Positions 41,221-51,403 of a stretch of DNA of 64,000 bases are shown here, one piece after another. The stretch's first letter is position 1; each line of letters opens with the position of its first letter. This stretch comes from Sphingomonas sp. SRS2 (GTDB lineage Bacteria; Pseudomonadota; Alphaproteobacteria; Sphingomonadales; Sphingomonadaceae). The notes below the pieces were generated by a model. The model ran no database searches. It saw only the letters and a list, made by a program, of their open reading frames with translations, and was not told the origin of the DNA. A program made the translations under genes and the position numbers. The DNA lies in assembly GCF_000971055.1 (NCBI RefSeq), contig NZ_LARW01000040.1:1-64000 (forward strand), read 5' to 3'.

Positions 41221-43356
41221 TCAGTTCTGATAGTAGCCCGAGAATTTCTTGTGATAGCCATAGACGTCGCTCTGCCCGGTGCTGGCGTATCGCCGAATGT
41301 CGACCTGGGTGAGCGCGAGGCCGGCGACATTGGCATTGGCGTCGAGGAGCAGCTCGATCGCGGTTTCGGCGGCGTTGATCGATGTCTTGCGCCAGCGGGT
41401 GATGACCAGCACGCTGTCGACCGCCGCCGCCACCGCGCGAGCATCGGCAACGCCGAGCACCGGAGCGGTATCGAGAACGATGAATTCGAACCGCTCCTTC
41501 AACTGCTTGATCAGCTTGTCGAGATTGCCCGGCGTCAGCGGATCGAAGGCGCTCGATGGGGATTCGGACGTGCCCAGCACATAGAGGCCGGTCGGTTCGT
41601 CCAGCACCAGCGCGTCGTCGAGCCGCGCTTCGCCCGTCAACACCTCGACCAGACCAGGGCCCGGTTCGCGGAGCAGCATCGTGCTGGTCCCGCGGCGGCG
41701 AAGGTCGCAATCGACAAGCACCGTACTCGTTCCCGCCAGCGCCGCCGTCCGCGCCAGACAGACCGAGGTGGTGGTTTTGCCTTCCTGCGGCAGCGGTGAC
41801 GAGATCGCGAGCGCGCGCGCACGGCTGCGCAACGCGACGAAGGCGCGCAGGCTGCGGAAGGACTCGGCGAAGGAAGAAAAGGGGTGCGAGACGATATAAT
41901 CATGCGGCGCCTCGGTCTCGCGCAGGCCGTTCAACGTCGAGCTCAGCGTCGGCACCGCGCCGGCATAGCGGACGCGCAGTCGGCGCTCGACGTCCGCTTT
42001 GGTCCGGACGCCCCGCTGGAGATATTCGGCGAGGGCCACGGCGACGAAGCCGCTGAACAGAGCCGCGAAAATGCCGAACAGCGCCGCGATCTGATAATTA
42101 GGCGAGTCCGGGAGAGCGGGCACGGCGCCGAAGGAGGCTATCCGGGCGTCGGGCTGTTGCAACCCTTCCTGTGCCGCCGTTTCCTTCGACCGGTTGAGGA
42201 AGGCTTCGTAGATCAGCTTGGTCGCCTCGGCGCGCCGTTCGAGCTCCATGTAGCCGACCTGTGCCGAACTGTTCGAGGCAAGCGAGCCCCGCGCCGACGA
42301 CTGGCTGCCCTGCAGCGAGCCGAGCCGCGATGAGGCCACGCGCACTTCGGCCTCGAGGCTCGACAGAATACGGTCGATTTCCTGCTGAATCTGCGCGCGA
42401 ATGTCGGCAAGCTGGCTCTTGGCGGTCTTCACCTCGGGATAGAGCGGGCCGTAACGCGATTCGAGCTGCGCGAGATTTTGGCTCGCTTCGGCCTCGCGAG
42501 CACGCAGGCCGCCGACAGTGCCCGAACTGAGCGATGCGCCGACATCGGCGCCCCCCCCGCCGCGCGACAGCTGCGCGCGCGCCGCGGACAGACGGCCCTG
42601 CTTCTCGGCGAGTTCGGCGCGGGCGAGTGAAATCTGCTGATTGAGCGCGGAGACTTCCTGCTCAGCCATCGTCGCGCCCTGCGCGCTCATCAAGCCGTTG
42701 CGGATCTTGTAATTCTGAAGCGCGGCGTCGGCCGCCCCGGCGGCTGCGCGCAGTTCGGTCAGACGGCGATTGAGCCACACATTGGCGGAGCGGGTCGCCC
42801 CAACCTTCGCGTCCTTCTGGCTGGCGACATATTGCCGGGCAAAGGTGTTGGCGATCGCGGCAGCCATGTCCGGATTGTCGGAACTGGCGGTGATGTCGAT
42901 GACATAGGTCAGCCCGGCGCGCACCACCGCGACGCGGCGGAGCAGCGCCGCCGCGCTGCGTTCGAGCTGCGTCTCGGTGGCGATGGGCCCGATATCATAG
43001 CCCTGGCGGCTGAGATCCGTGGCCACGCGCATCGCCAGCGTGGGCGAGGTGATCATGCGAACTTCGGTGTCGACGATATCGCTGCCGGCGGGGAGATCGG
43101 GCACAACCGACTGCACCTTGATGACATCGTTCTTGCGCGGTTCGATCACGACACTGGTGGTGCTGGTATAGATCGGTACCATCGTCAGCGTGCGCAGCGC
43201 GACGAGGGCCAGGATCACGCCGACCACCCCAAGGAACAGCCAGAGGTGACGCCTGAACACCATCCACAGATGGCCCGGATCGGGCAGCAGGCCTTTCAGG
43301 CGGCCACCCTCCGGGCGGGCTTCGAGCGTGGGAAACTCCTGCACATGCTCTGTCAT
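41221..43356 (-). CDS. Wzc-like polysaccharide co-polymerase with tyrosine autokinase
   Basis: 711 aa. The N-terminal Wzz domain begins with a membrane helix (LWLFLGVVGVILALVALRTL). Long coiled-coil regions fill about 180-400 and a second helix is at about 430-450. The cytoplasmic BY-kinase has Walker A SSPLPQEGKTTTSV, Walker A' VLVDCDLRRRG and Walker B FIVLDTAPVLG. The tail GYHKKFSGYYQN carries the Tyr cluster used for autophosphorylation. It controls chain length and export by cycling its phosphorylation. No separate cognate tyrosine phosphatase was recognised in the window. Confidence 0.95.
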   Translation of the reverse strand: MTEHVQEFPTLEARPEGGRLKGLLPDPGHLWMVFRRHLWLFLGVVGVILALVALRTLTMVPIYTSTTSVVIEPRKNDVIKVQSVVPDLPAGSDIVDTEVRMITSPTLAMRVATDLSRQGYDIGPIATETQLERSAAALLRRVAVVRAGLTYVIDITASSDNPDMAAAIANTFARQYVASQKDAKVGATRSANVWLNRRLTELRAAAGAADAALQNYKIRNGLMSAQGATMAEQEVSALNQQISLARAELAEKQGRLSAARAQLSRGGGGADVGASLSSGTVGGLRAREAEASQNLAQLESRYGPLYPEVKTAKSQLADIRAQIQQEIDRILSSLEAEVRVASSRLGSLQGSQSSARGSLASNSSAQVGYMELERRAEATKLIYEAFLNRSKETAAQEGLQQPDARIASFGAVPALPDSPNYQIAALFGIFAALFSGFVAVALAEYLQRGVRTKADVERRLRVRYAGAVPTLSSTLNGLRETEAPHDYIVSHPFSSFAESFRSLRAFVALRSRARALAISSPLPQEGKTTTSVCLARTAALAGTSTVLVDCDLRRRGTSTMLLREPGPGLVEVLTGEARLDDALVLDEPTGLYVLGTSESPSSAFDPLTPGNLDKLIKQLKERFEFIVLDTAPVLGVADARAVAAAVDSVLVITRWRKTSINAAETAIELLLDANANVAGLALTQVDIRRYASTGQSDVYGYHKKFSGYYQN

Positions 43357-43417
43357 GACCGACTCTCAACCTCCAACTGATCCTTCGGGGCGCCCCCTCC
43401 CCTATTGCACTTCAAAA

Positions 43418-44977
43418 TTATTCGACTGTGGCGTGTGCCACGCTCCGGCTGTATCCGTCGACGCATCGGCTCGTTTCGTCGCCTTGGCGAAAGCGAGCCA
43501 GCCGGCCGCCGACGAGCCTGCCGGCCTCCGCCAGGCTTTCACGCCCACCAGCGAAGACCGCCAGGAAGGCCCAGAAGCAGCCAAAGGCCAGAAATCCGCC
43601 GAGCATCAGGCCGGATAAGCCCGGCACGTCGCCCACTACCCGGTATAGATAGAGCGCGGCCAATGTGCCGCTCAGCGCGAGCGCGGAGGGCCAGACGATG
43701 TCCAGCAAATCACGGTGGCGAACCGGGCCCGAACGCCCGACCCACCACCACAGCGCCGGCATGCGGATCAGCACGTCGCTTAAAGCATAAGCAGCCGCGA
43801 CGCCGATTGCGCCCCAAGGCAGTCCGATCGCGAAGGCTGCGACGCTGGTGATCATGTTGAATATGCCCCAGCGGGCGAAATCGCCGCCGCGCTTTTGGCT
43901 TATGAAGAGCCAGCCGAAAGTGGCGCTCATTGGCTGGTGCAGCGCCGCGATCGCCAGCCAGGTGAAGATCGTGGCTGCGGGCGCCCAGCGTTCCCCCATC
44001 AGCAGGGTGATCAGCGGGTGCGCGAACATCAGCATGAACGCGACGCCGGGCACGGTGAACAGAAGCATCAACCGCAGCGTCCGGCGATAGGCGTGGCGAT
44101 ACCGATGAGGCTCATCATTGAGCCTGGCCAGGACCGGCACCATCACACGGCCAATTGGATTGTTGATCTGCTGGAGCGGGAACAGCAACAGCTTGTAGGC
44201 CCGATCATATAAACCGAGCTGTACCGCCCCGGCCCAGCGGCCGATCATGATGTTGTCGAGATTGCGGGCGAAGAAATTGGTCAGGGTGAAGGTCGAGAGA
44301 CCCGCGCCGAGCCGGAGCAGGTCGCGAACCTCGGCGAACGGCGCAGGGCGGCCTGGCATCCAGCGCGCCGTCGTCCAAGCCCCGATCAGCCCCACCACCA
44401 TGGCCACCAATACGGATGCGACCAGCGCCCAGATGCCCGGCGCGACCAGCGCAATCGCGACCGCCGCCAGGAAACCCAACAAGGTCGAGGCGATGTCGAT
44501 CAGCGCAGCCGTGCCGAAGCGCAACGATTTGGAAAGCCAAGCGAAATGCTGCGTTGCAAGGCCTGAGATGAGCACGGTACCCGCCAGCGCCAGCGCCGGT
44601 CCCACCAGCTCAGGCTGACCAAAAAACAAAGCGATCAGCGGCGCACACAGCGCGAACAGGAGCGCGAGCAGCAAAGACAGCGCCGCGTTGATCCAGAACA
44701 TCGTGCTGGCCTGTTCATGGGTCAGCTCGCCGCTTGCGACGACCGCCTGCGAAAGACCGATATCCTGTAACATCATGACGAAAGCCGCGAGCGGCATCAG
44801 CATTGCGAACAGGCCGAAGTCCGAAGGTGCGAGGAGTCGTGCCAAAATTACGACAGATAGTAATTGAGTAAGGAACTTAATGACTTGAGCGCCGCCAATA
44901 GCCGCCGTTCCATGAACAGCGCTGCGACGGAGATTGTTAATCGGTTCGGCTGACCCCTTTACCGGCCCTGTCCGCAT
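43418..44977 (-). CDS. Wzx-type polysaccharide flippase (MOP superfamily)
   Basis: 519 aa with about twelve to fourteen membrane helices. The N-terminal GGAQVIKFLTQLLSVVILARLLAPSDFGLFAMLMPL is typical of lipopolysaccharide/exopolysaccharide flippases. It moves undecaprenyl-linked repeat units across the inner membrane for the Wzy polymerase. The start is ATG 44977; the TTG at 44989 is less likely. The promoter must lie in the 228-bp divergent gap to the next glycosyltransferase, which is AT-rich around 45030-45110. Confidence 0.92.
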   Translation of the reverse strand: MRTGPVKGSAEPINNLRRSAVHGTAAIGGAQVIKFLTQLLSVVILARLLAPSDFGLFAMLMPLAAFVMMLQDIGLSQAVVASGELTHEQASTMFWINAALSLLLALLFALCAPLIALFFGQPELVGPALALAGTVLISGLATQHFAWLSKSLRFGTAALIDIASTLLGFLAAVAIALVAPGIWALVASVLVAMVVGLIGAWTTARWMPGRPAPFAEVRDLLRLGAGLSTFTLTNFFARNLDNIMIGRWAGAVQLGLYDRAYKLLLFPLQQINNPIGRVMVPVLARLNDEPHRYRHAYRRTLRLMLLFTVPGVAFMLMFAHPLITLLMGERWAPAATIFTWLAIAALHQPMSATFGWLFISQKRGGDFARWGIFNMITSVAAFAIGLPWGAIGVAAAYALSDVLIRMPALWWWVGRSGPVRHRDLLDIVWPSALALSGTLAALYLYRVVGDVPGLSGLMLGGFLAFGCFWAFLAVFAGGRESLAEAGRLVGGRLARFRQGDETSRCVDGYSRSVAHATVE

Positions 44978-45205
44978 GGCAGTCCCCAACCTTCTGGTGA
45001 GTGTTTACTGCCCCCGTGAATCAGTTATATTCGCACTGCAGCATAACACCATCTTTTTTTAATCAGTGACCGTATTGTTCAACTGATCGCGACTCAATAA
45101 CGCCTCGGCGCTCATAACGGTCTGTCAGGCCGCAGTTCGTTAGGCCGAACATGCATTTGATGATTCGCCTTCGGGGGGAGGCGCCACAACGGAGACGTGC
45201 CCCTC

Positions 45206-46444
45206 ATGACCCAAGACGGACTTTCACCCTTGCCGATTACCGTGCTGATGCCGACGTTCAATCGGGCGCACTATCTAGCCGAGGCAATAGAAAGCGTCCT
45301 GGAACAGCAGCCGCCGCCCGCCGAAATAATCGTGATCGACGATGGATCGGAGGATGATACGGCTACTGTGGTCGAGCGCTTCCTGCCCCGCATAAGCTAT
45401 ATCCGCCAAGACAATGCGGGGAAGGCGACCGCGCTGAATAACGGTCTTTCCCATGCTACGCAGGAGTTCATCTGGATCTTCGACGACGATGACATTGCCG
45501 CGAAGGGGACGCTCGCGGCATTGCATGACGCGCTCGTCGAGCATCCCGAAGCAGGTTACGCCTATGGCCTGTGCGATAAGTTCTTCGGAGATTGGCCGAA
45601 CGAGGCGCGCGAGCGCAACATGGCCTATGCCGCCGACGAGCGTCCGGCGCTCTATGTGCGGCTGATGGAGGACTTCTTCATCTGGCAGGGCGCGATGCTG
45701 GCGCGGCGCAGTTGCTACGATGTCGTCGGTCCTTTCGATACCCGGCTGGCGCGATCGCAGGATTATGAGATGGCGCTGCGGCTCGGCCGCAACTTTCGCG
45801 GCGTCGGCTTGCCGATCGTCGCCTTCCATCAGCGCCATCATCAGGGCGTGCGCGGTCCGAAGAATGCCAGCGTGAAGGCGCACGACGTCGAACAGGCGTG
45901 GCGGAAGTATAACCACCTGATCTTCCGCGAAATCTATTTCAGCCATCAGCTTCATGAATTCTATATCGGCGGCGCAGGCTTGCTAACTGAGCGACAGCTG
46001 CTCACCGCCCGCATCCAGCGCGGCAGCATCATGGCGCGCAAGGGGCTGTGGGATCTCGCCATCGCCGATTTCCAACAGGCAGCGCATGAAGCGGCCGGGT
46101 TGAGCGTCACATCGCTGAGCGAGCAGGAACTGTCGGCGCTGCGCCGGATATTCCAGCGCGGCGCACGATCGATCTTCCAGAACCGCGACGAGGCAAACCG
46201 CTTCTTCGGCGCAATCGCCGGATTCCCCAAGCCGCTGCGCGGCGCGATCGAGGGCAATCTTCTGCTACCTGTCACCTACCGGATACGCCGTGTCGCCGCC
46301 GCCGCGGATCGCAAGTTCGAACTGGGACAATTGGGCATCATGGCCCGCCATTTGCTTAGACGGCCCGCGATCAAACCCTATCTCGATGCGAGACGAAACG
46401 ATCGCGGCATGTACGGGGTACGCCCGCTGCTGGCCAGCGGATGA
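45206..46444 (+). CDS. Family 2 glycosyltransferase
   Basis: 412 aa. The GT-A domain (ITVLMPTFNRAHYLAEAIESVLEQ, IIVIDDGSEDDTATVVERF, IWIFDDDDIAAKGTLAAL) is followed by QGAMLARRSCYDVVGPFD and a long helical C-terminus. It adds one sugar to the lipid-linked repeat unit. Start ATG 45206 or GTG 45197; GGAG at 45191 fits the ATG better. Divergent from the flippase. Confidence 0.88.
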   Translation: MTQDGLSPLPITVLMPTFNRAHYLAEAIESVLEQQPPPAEIIVIDDGSEDDTATVVERFLPRISYIRQDNAGKATALNNGLSHATQEFIWIFDDDDIAAKGTLAALHDALVEHPEAGYAYGLCDKFFGDWPNEARERNMAYAADERPALYVRLMEDFFIWQGAMLARRSCYDVVGPFDTRLARSQDYEMALRLGRNFRGVGLPIVAFHQRHHQGVRGPKNASVKAHDVEQAWRKYNHLIFREIYFSHQLHEFYIGGAGLLTERQLLTARIQRGSIMARKGLWDLAIADFQQAAHEAAGLSVTSLSEQELSALRRIFQRGARSIFQNRDEANRFFGAIAGFPKPLRGAIEGNLLLPVTYRIRRVAAAADRKFELGQLGIMARHLLRRPAIKPYLDARRNDRGMYGVRPLLASG

Positions 46445-48037
46445 TCAGTTAAGCGTCGGACGCATCTGCGACCCGATCCGGTCGGCAAGTCGCAGTGCCA
46501 ACGCAACGATCGTGAAGGTCGGATTGGCGTGGCCGCCGGTCGGCATCACCGATGCGCCCGAGACATGCAGATTGGCGAGGTGGTGTACCCGGCAATCGGC
46601 GTCGACGGTGCCCGTCGCCGGGCTTACCGACATGCGCGTCGCGCCCAGATGATGATAGCTTTCGAGCAGATGTTCGCGCGTCAGCCCCCCGGTGTGATCG
46701 AGATCGCTGATCGGGATGCACGCCCCCCAGCCGTGCCGTGCGAACATCTCGCGAATCCGGGCCGAGAAATGGGCGACCGTGCGCCGCTCGGCATCGGCAA
46801 TCCGCCAGTCGACGCGCACCTTGTGGAGGCCGAACAGATCCTTGCCCTCGGCTAGTGTGACGCGGCTGGCCGGATCGGGCGCCTGTTCGACATCGACCAC
46901 GATCGTCGCGACCGGATCGACAAGCAGCGGATGAACCCCGCGCGCATAGCGCCAGACCTCCCGGCATAGGCCGATCGGCCGGATACCGTTGGAGGGCATG
47001 GTCAACCGAATGTCGCGCAGCCGCGAACCACCTCGCATCTGCTGAATGGCATGTCGCAGCGATCCCGGCCGCGGCCCATAACGGATGATAGCGCTGGCAT
47101 TGAGCAGTTGCTCGCTGCGCTGCTGCCGCTCGCTGAGCGCGAAGCCCGTTTCATACTCTGTGCCGCTCCGCACGGAAAAACGGTTGAGCAGGTCCTGAAG
47201 CGCGGCCCCGGCGGCATTGAGCGAAACTTCGGCCACCCGAACGCGCGGATGCTGCATGAAGTAGCGGCCGGCGATCGCCTCGACCGAACGCAGCGGCCCT
47301 TCGGCATCGATCGCCGCGTTGAGCAGCAGGCGGGCATTTTCGATACCGCCGCAGCACAGGATGAACTGCTGGGCCTCTACCCGCACCGATCCGCCGGTTG
47401 CCGAACTCGCGACCACCGCGCGGACCCGACTGTCGGTAGCGCTGTCTTCGATGCGGGTGAGACTGGCATGGAGGAAAAGGCTCGCGGTACGAGAACTCTT
47501 GAGCAGCGCGAGATAGCGATCACCCCAATTCTGGTAGCGATTCCTGCCCTTGGGCGCGAAACGCCAGAGGAACGGCGAAACCGCTTCGTCCGTGAACTTC
47601 AACGCCGCAAGCCGCTCATAAGCGGGCACGGAGGCCCGCCATGGCTCGGTGAAGCCGCACATCGCCTCAGCTTCGCGGTAATAGGGTTTGAGGTCGTCCA
47701 GTCCTATCGGCCAGCCGCTTCGCGGCACCCAGGCGCGCCGTTCGAAATCGATGGGATCCAGCTCGGCGCAGCGCCCGGTCCAGCTGCCGGTCGCGCCGCC
47801 CAGCCGGCGGAAGCGACCTTCCTCGACCTTGACGGGCTCGCCGACCGACTCGCCGGCCAGCAGTGCCTGCTGATCCTGTTCCAACTTCATGCCACCCGCC
47901 TCGAGCAGGCAGACTTCGATCCCGCGATCGAGCAACGACTTGGCAATAGTGACGCCTGCCGCACCGCCGCCGACGATGCATACTCCGGTCGTTACCGAAA
48001 GGTGGCTTCCCGCCACCTTGCTCAAGTCAACGATCAT
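46445..48037 (-). CDS. GMC-family FAD oxidoreductase
   Basis: 530 aa. The N-terminal dinucleotide-binding VCIVGGGAAGVTIAKSLL and RFRRLGGATGSWTGRC lead to the C-terminal GMC_oxred_C domain with YHHLGATRMSVSPATGTVDAD and LHVSGASVMPTGGHANPTFTIVALALRLAD (active-site His/Asn region). The family oxidises alcohols, including sugar hydroxyls. In a polysaccharide locus it may oxidise a sugar residue or a precursor. It ends adjacent to the convergent glycosyltransferase stop, with no gap. Confidence 0.88.
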   Translation of the reverse strand: MIVDLSKVAGSHLSVTTGVCIVGGGAAGVTIAKSLLDRGIEVCLLEAGGMKLEQDQQALLAGESVGEPVKVEEGRFRRLGGATGSWTGRCAELDPIDFERRAWVPRSGWPIGLDDLKPYYREAEAMCGFTEPWRASVPAYERLAALKFTDEAVSPFLWRFAPKGRNRYQNWGDRYLALLKSSRTASLFLHASLTRIEDSATDSRVRAVVASSATGGSVRVEAQQFILCCGGIENARLLLNAAIDAEGPLRSVEAIAGRYFMQHPRVRVAEVSLNAAGAALQDLLNRFSVRSGTEYETGFALSERQQRSEQLLNASAIIRYGPRPGSLRHAIQQMRGGSRLRDIRLTMPSNGIRPIGLCREVWRYARGVHPLLVDPVATIVVDVEQAPDPASRVTLAEGKDLFGLHKVRVDWRIADAERRTVAHFSARIREMFARHGWGACIPISDLDHTGGLTREHLLESYHHLGATRMSVSPATGTVDADCRVHHLANLHVSGASVMPTGGHANPTFTIVALALRLADRIGSQMRPTLN

Positions 48038-48102
48038 CGCTTCCCCTGTTCAGACGGTGGAGCTTCCTTCTTTCACTTTCGACCGCGAACGGCCCGCCCC
48101 CC

Positions 48103-49128
48103 TCATCTGAACAGATAACGCGGTATCTGTTCGCTCTCCGGCGCCCCGTCGGGCCGCCGGAACAGCTTGTCCTTTGCTATATCGCAAGTAATCCCGAAAA
48201 GCATCCTCGGTCTTGCCGCATAACCAAAAAGCGCATGCGCGAAACCACGCGCATGCTTGCGGTCGAGAAAGTCGCGATGGCCAAGCTTACGCAGTACGTG
48301 GCTACGATGCCGCTGGACAATGCGCCGATCGATTGCGGACAAACCCGGGTGCCGCAACAGCCCGTCATGCGCAGCTGCCAGCGCCGCCAGATCGGCAGTG
48401 CGGTGGCGCCCGCTCAGCGACTGCGCCCGCTCGACCGCGACATAGCCGCACTGGCCTATCAACCGGAACCGGGCGCCGGCGGCAAGCAACTGACAATATA
48501 GGACGAAATCCTCGCCGAGCCGCAGCGCCTCATTATAATCGAGCCCCTGCCGCGCCAGTACCTCACGGCGGATCACCGGCTTGAGAAAGCCCAATTCGCC
48601 CCGTGATATATTGGGCTGGGGGATATTCCCTTCGACGAAGCCGGCCAGGGTCATAGGCCGTTCGTCGGATGCAAAATCGCGCAACTGGCCGATATCGAAA
48701 CCGGGAACCGACTGTTCGGGTATGAAGGCGATATTATCGGCGATCATGTCCCAGTCGGAAACCGCGAACAGCCGGGCGAAGCGCCCCGGAACAATGAAGT
48801 CGTCGGCATCGAGCACCGCGACCAACTCGGCGCTGCTCGATCGTAGCGCCAGATTGCGCGCCGCCGAAGGACCGCGATTCACGTCGTGCCGCAATATTCT
48901 CAACCGGCCGCTGCCATCGTCGGCGTCTGCCGCGCGGGCGGAGCTCTGGTCCGACGAAGCATCGTCGACCACCACCACTTCCAGCACCTCCGGCTCGCGC
49001 AGGGCCGACGCCACCGCGCGAGCGATTGTCCGTTCACCATTGTAGGCGGCGATGATCACACAGACGGTCGGGGGCGGCATTCCTGCCAGCATATACAAAT
49101 CAATATTTCGGGCAGGATCGAAACGCAT
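48103..49128 (-). CDS. Family 2 glycosyltransferase
   Basis: About 325-341 aa depending on start. The GT-A domain shows VCVIIAAYNGERTIARAVASAL, VVVVDDASSDQSSARA, GPSAARNLAL and VAVLDADDFIVPGRFARL. It resembles the N-terminal half of the GT2-GT4 protein at 30439 (both have a GELGFLKPVIRRE / PNLGFLKPLIRLD segment). Possible starts are ATG 49128, 49092 and 49080; none has a good ribosome-binding site. It stops 65 bp upstream of the GMC gene and transcribes toward it. Confidence 0.85.
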   Translation of the reverse strand: MRFDPARNIDLYMLAGMPPPTVCVIIAAYNGERTIARAVASALREPEVLEVVVVDDASSDQSSARAADADDGSGRLRILRHDVNRGPSAARNLALRSSSAELVAVLDADDFIVPGRFARLFAVSDWDMIADNIAFIPEQSVPGFDIGQLRDFASDERPMTLAGFVEGNIPQPNISRGELGFLKPVIRREVLARQGLDYNEALRLGEDFVLYCQLLAAGARFRLIGQCGYVAVERAQSLSGRHRTADLAALAAAHDGLLRHPGLSAIDRRIVQRHRSHVLRKLGHRDFLDRKHARGFAHALFGYAARPRMLFGITCDIAKDKLFRRPDGAPESEQIPRYLFR

Positions 49129-49274
49129 CGCCCGAGCGGCTAAAATACACGGATCGTCGGAGAAAAGGTCATAACGAGGGCGACTCGTTTCTTGACGCAA
49201 CATAGATAGTGCAGCGCAATAGGGAATCAGTTGGCGCGGGGGATACGAAGCGGGGGGCCGCGAAAGGATCCGGT

Positions 49275-50393
49275 TTGAAGGTCGCGTATTTCGTCCATGA
49301 TCTGCACGACGCCGCCGTAGCGCGCCGTGTTTCCATGATGCAGGCGGCCGGCCTGAACCCAATCATATTGGGGTTCCGCCGAGCCGACGTCGTTCCCGCC
49401 GATATCGGCGGCGCTCCGGTTGTCGATCTCGGCCGCACCGCCGATGCACGGCTCGGTCAACGCGCAGCCGCCATCCTCCGCAACCTGCTCTTTGGCCGCA
49501 GGATTCGCCGCGCGATCCGGGACTGCGCGATCATCGTCGGACGCAATCTGGAATCCCTTATATTGGCGGCGGAATCGGTTAAAAGCCGCCGAAATGTTCG
49601 ACTGGTCTACGAATGCCTGGACATCCATCGGACCTTGCTGGGCCGCCGGCTGTCGCACCGTATGATCCAAAAGGTCGAGCGGTCCTACCTGCGCCGGGTC
49701 GACCTCCTGATCACCAGTTCCCCCGCTTTCCTGTCCAACTATTTCCTGCCCCGGATGGACATGACCGAGCCACCGTTGCTGCTCGAAAACAAGGTGCTGC
49801 GGATCATGGGGTCCTCGACGCGACCGAAGCTCTTGCGCGATGGTGGACCGCCTTGGACGATTGGCTGGTTCGGCATGTTGCGCTGCCGAAAATCTCTCGC
49901 GATCCTGACGTCATTGGCGGCTCGCTCGCAAGGGCGCATCAAAGTCCTTATCGCCGGCAAGCCCGCCTATTCGGAAATCGACGATTTCGACTCCGCCGTT
50001 ACAGGTGTCGAAGGACTAGAATATGCCGGCTCCTACAGCACAGGTGATTTGGCTGAACTGTATCGGCGGACACATTTTACTTGGGCGATCGACTATTTCG
50101 AGGATGGCCTCAACTCCGCCTGGCTGCTGCCGAACCGACTCTACGAGGGCAGCTTCCACGGATCGATACCGATCGCGCTTCGGTCGGTAGAGACCGGCGC
50201 GTGGCTGCTCCGCCGCAATGCTGGCATTCTCGTCGATGACCCGGTGCGCGATCTGCCAGATTTTTTCGCCGCGCTCGACATGGCTGCCTATGATGCGGAA
50301 CGCACGAGGGTGGAGCGCATTCCGCCGTCGGACCTCGTCACCCGGCAACTGGATTGCGACAGGATGGCTGCCGCGATGATGGCGGCCCGATGA
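49275..50393 (+). CDS. Glycosyltransferase (GT4-like, GT-B fold)
   Basis: About 372 aa. It begins LKVAYFVHDLHDAAVARRVSMM and has the GT-B interdomain segment TIGWFGMLRCRKSLAILTSLA, then KVLIAGKP and a C-terminal LPNRLYEGSFHGSIPIAL that replaces the usual E-x7-E pattern. It transfers a sugar in repeat-unit assembly. TTG 49275 is preceded by AAAGGA with a 6-nt spacer and is preferred; GTG 49209 would add 22 residues of unusual composition. It overlaps the next gene by 4 nt. Confidence 0.8.
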   Translation: MKVAYFVHDLHDAAVARRVSMMQAAGLNPIILGFRRADVVPADIGGAPVVDLGRTADARLGQRAAAILRNLLFGRRIRRAIRDCAIIVGRNLESLILAAESVKSRRNVRLVYECLDIHRTLLGRRLSHRMIQKVERSYLRRVDLLITSSPAFLSNYFLPRMDMTEPPLLLENKVLRIMGSSTRPKLLRDGGPPWTIGWFGMLRCRKSLAILTSLAARSQGRIKVLIAGKPAYSEIDDFDSAVTGVEGLEYAGSYSTGDLAELYRRTHFTWAIDYFEDGLNSAWLLPNRLYEGSFHGSIPIALRSVETGAWLLRRNAGILVDDPVRDLPDFFAALDMAAYDAERTRVERIPPSDLVTRQLDCDRMAAAMMAAR

Positions 50394-51403
50394 TGTCCGC
50401 CTCTGCCCCGGCCTCCGCCGATGTTCTGATCGTCATCCCCTGCCTCAACGAGGAAGCCAATCTTTCACGCCTGCTCGATCACTTCCTCGCCGATGCGCCA
50501 TCCGCCGAAATTGTCGTCGCCGATGGCGGCAGCACCGATCGAAGCCATGCGATCGTGCGCGACTTTCAGCACAGGCACCCGAATCTTCCCCTGATCGACA
50601 ATCCCCGCCGCATCCAGAGCGCGGGGGTAAATCTCGCGGTGACGACGATGGGCCGTGGCAGAAAATGGCTGCTGCGGGTCGATGCGCACTGCGACTATCC
50701 GGCCGGTTACATGGCCGGACTTCTCGACAGCGCCGCGCGGCATGAGGCAAGTTCGGTCGTGGTGCCGATGATCACAACCGGCCGGGATTGCTTTCAGCGC
50801 GCCTGCGCCTCTGCCCAGAACTCGCTGATCGGAACCGGCGGATCGCCGCATCGCCATATCGGAGAGGGCCGGTTCGTCGACCACGGCCATCATGCGCTGA
50901 TGCGGATCGATCTCTTCCTGGCGGTGGGTGGCTATCGCGAGAACCAGAGCCATAACGAGGATGCCGAGCTCGACCTGCGCCTCCAGGCGGCGGGCGCGCG
51001 CATCTGGCTCGAGCCGCGCCAGGCGATCGTCTATCATCCGCGCAAGACGCCGCTCGCGCTGCTGCGCCAATATTTCCGCTATGGCGACGGGCGCGCTCGC
51101 ACCATGCGTCTGCACGGCACCAAGCTGAAGGCGCGGCAGGCGCTGCCGCTGCTCGTGCCGATCGCCCTGGCGATGCTGCTACTCGCGCCGTTCCATCCCC
51201 TCTTCGCGCTGCCCGCGCTCGGCTGGGCGTCGATCTGCCTGTTCTATGGCCTGCTGATCGGCCTGAAAGCCAGGTCCCACTGTGTCGCGGCCAGTGGCGT
51301 CGCAGCGATGCTCATGCATCTCGGCTGGGGCGCAGGCTATCTCTACCAGCAGTTCAGGCCCCGGCCTTCGGACCGCAGGCTTCCGGCATTGGTCCTGCGG
51401 TGA
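50390..51403 (+). CDS. ExoA-like family 2 glycosyltransferase
   Basis: 337 aa. The GT-A domain has VLIVIPCLNEEANLSRLLDHFL, EIVVADGGSTDRSHAIV and LLRVDAHCDYPAGYM. It then has FVDHGHHALMRIDLFLAVGGYRENQSHNEDAELDLRL and C-terminal membrane helices. This is the layout of succinoglycan ExoA-type transferases. Start ATGATG at 50390/50393 overlaps the previous stop; the following gene overlaps by 4 nt (GTGA). The three genes 49275-52431 therefore form one coupled unit. Confidence 0.88.
   Translation: MMSASAPASADVLIVIPCLNEEANLSRLLDHFLADAPSAEIVVADGGSTDRSHAIVRDFQHRHPNLPLIDNPRRIQSAGVNLAVTTMGRGRKWLLRVDAHCDYPAGYMAGLLDSAARHEASSVVVPMITTGRDCFQRACASAQNSLIGTGGSPHRHIGEGRFVDHGHHALMRIDLFLAVGGYRENQSHNEDAELDLRLQAAGARIWLEPRQAIVYHPRKTPLALLRQYFRYGDGRARTMRLHGTKLKARQALPLLVPIALAMLLLAPFHPLFALPALGWASICLFYGLLIGLKARSHCVAASGVAAMLMHLGWGAGYLYQQFRPRPSDRRLPALVLR

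Noticed and set aside
47051-48118. 355-codon plus-strand frame opposite the GMC oxidoreductase
   Set aside because: The GMC motifs are on the minus strand; this frame shows only Arg/Pro/Gly-rich sequence.
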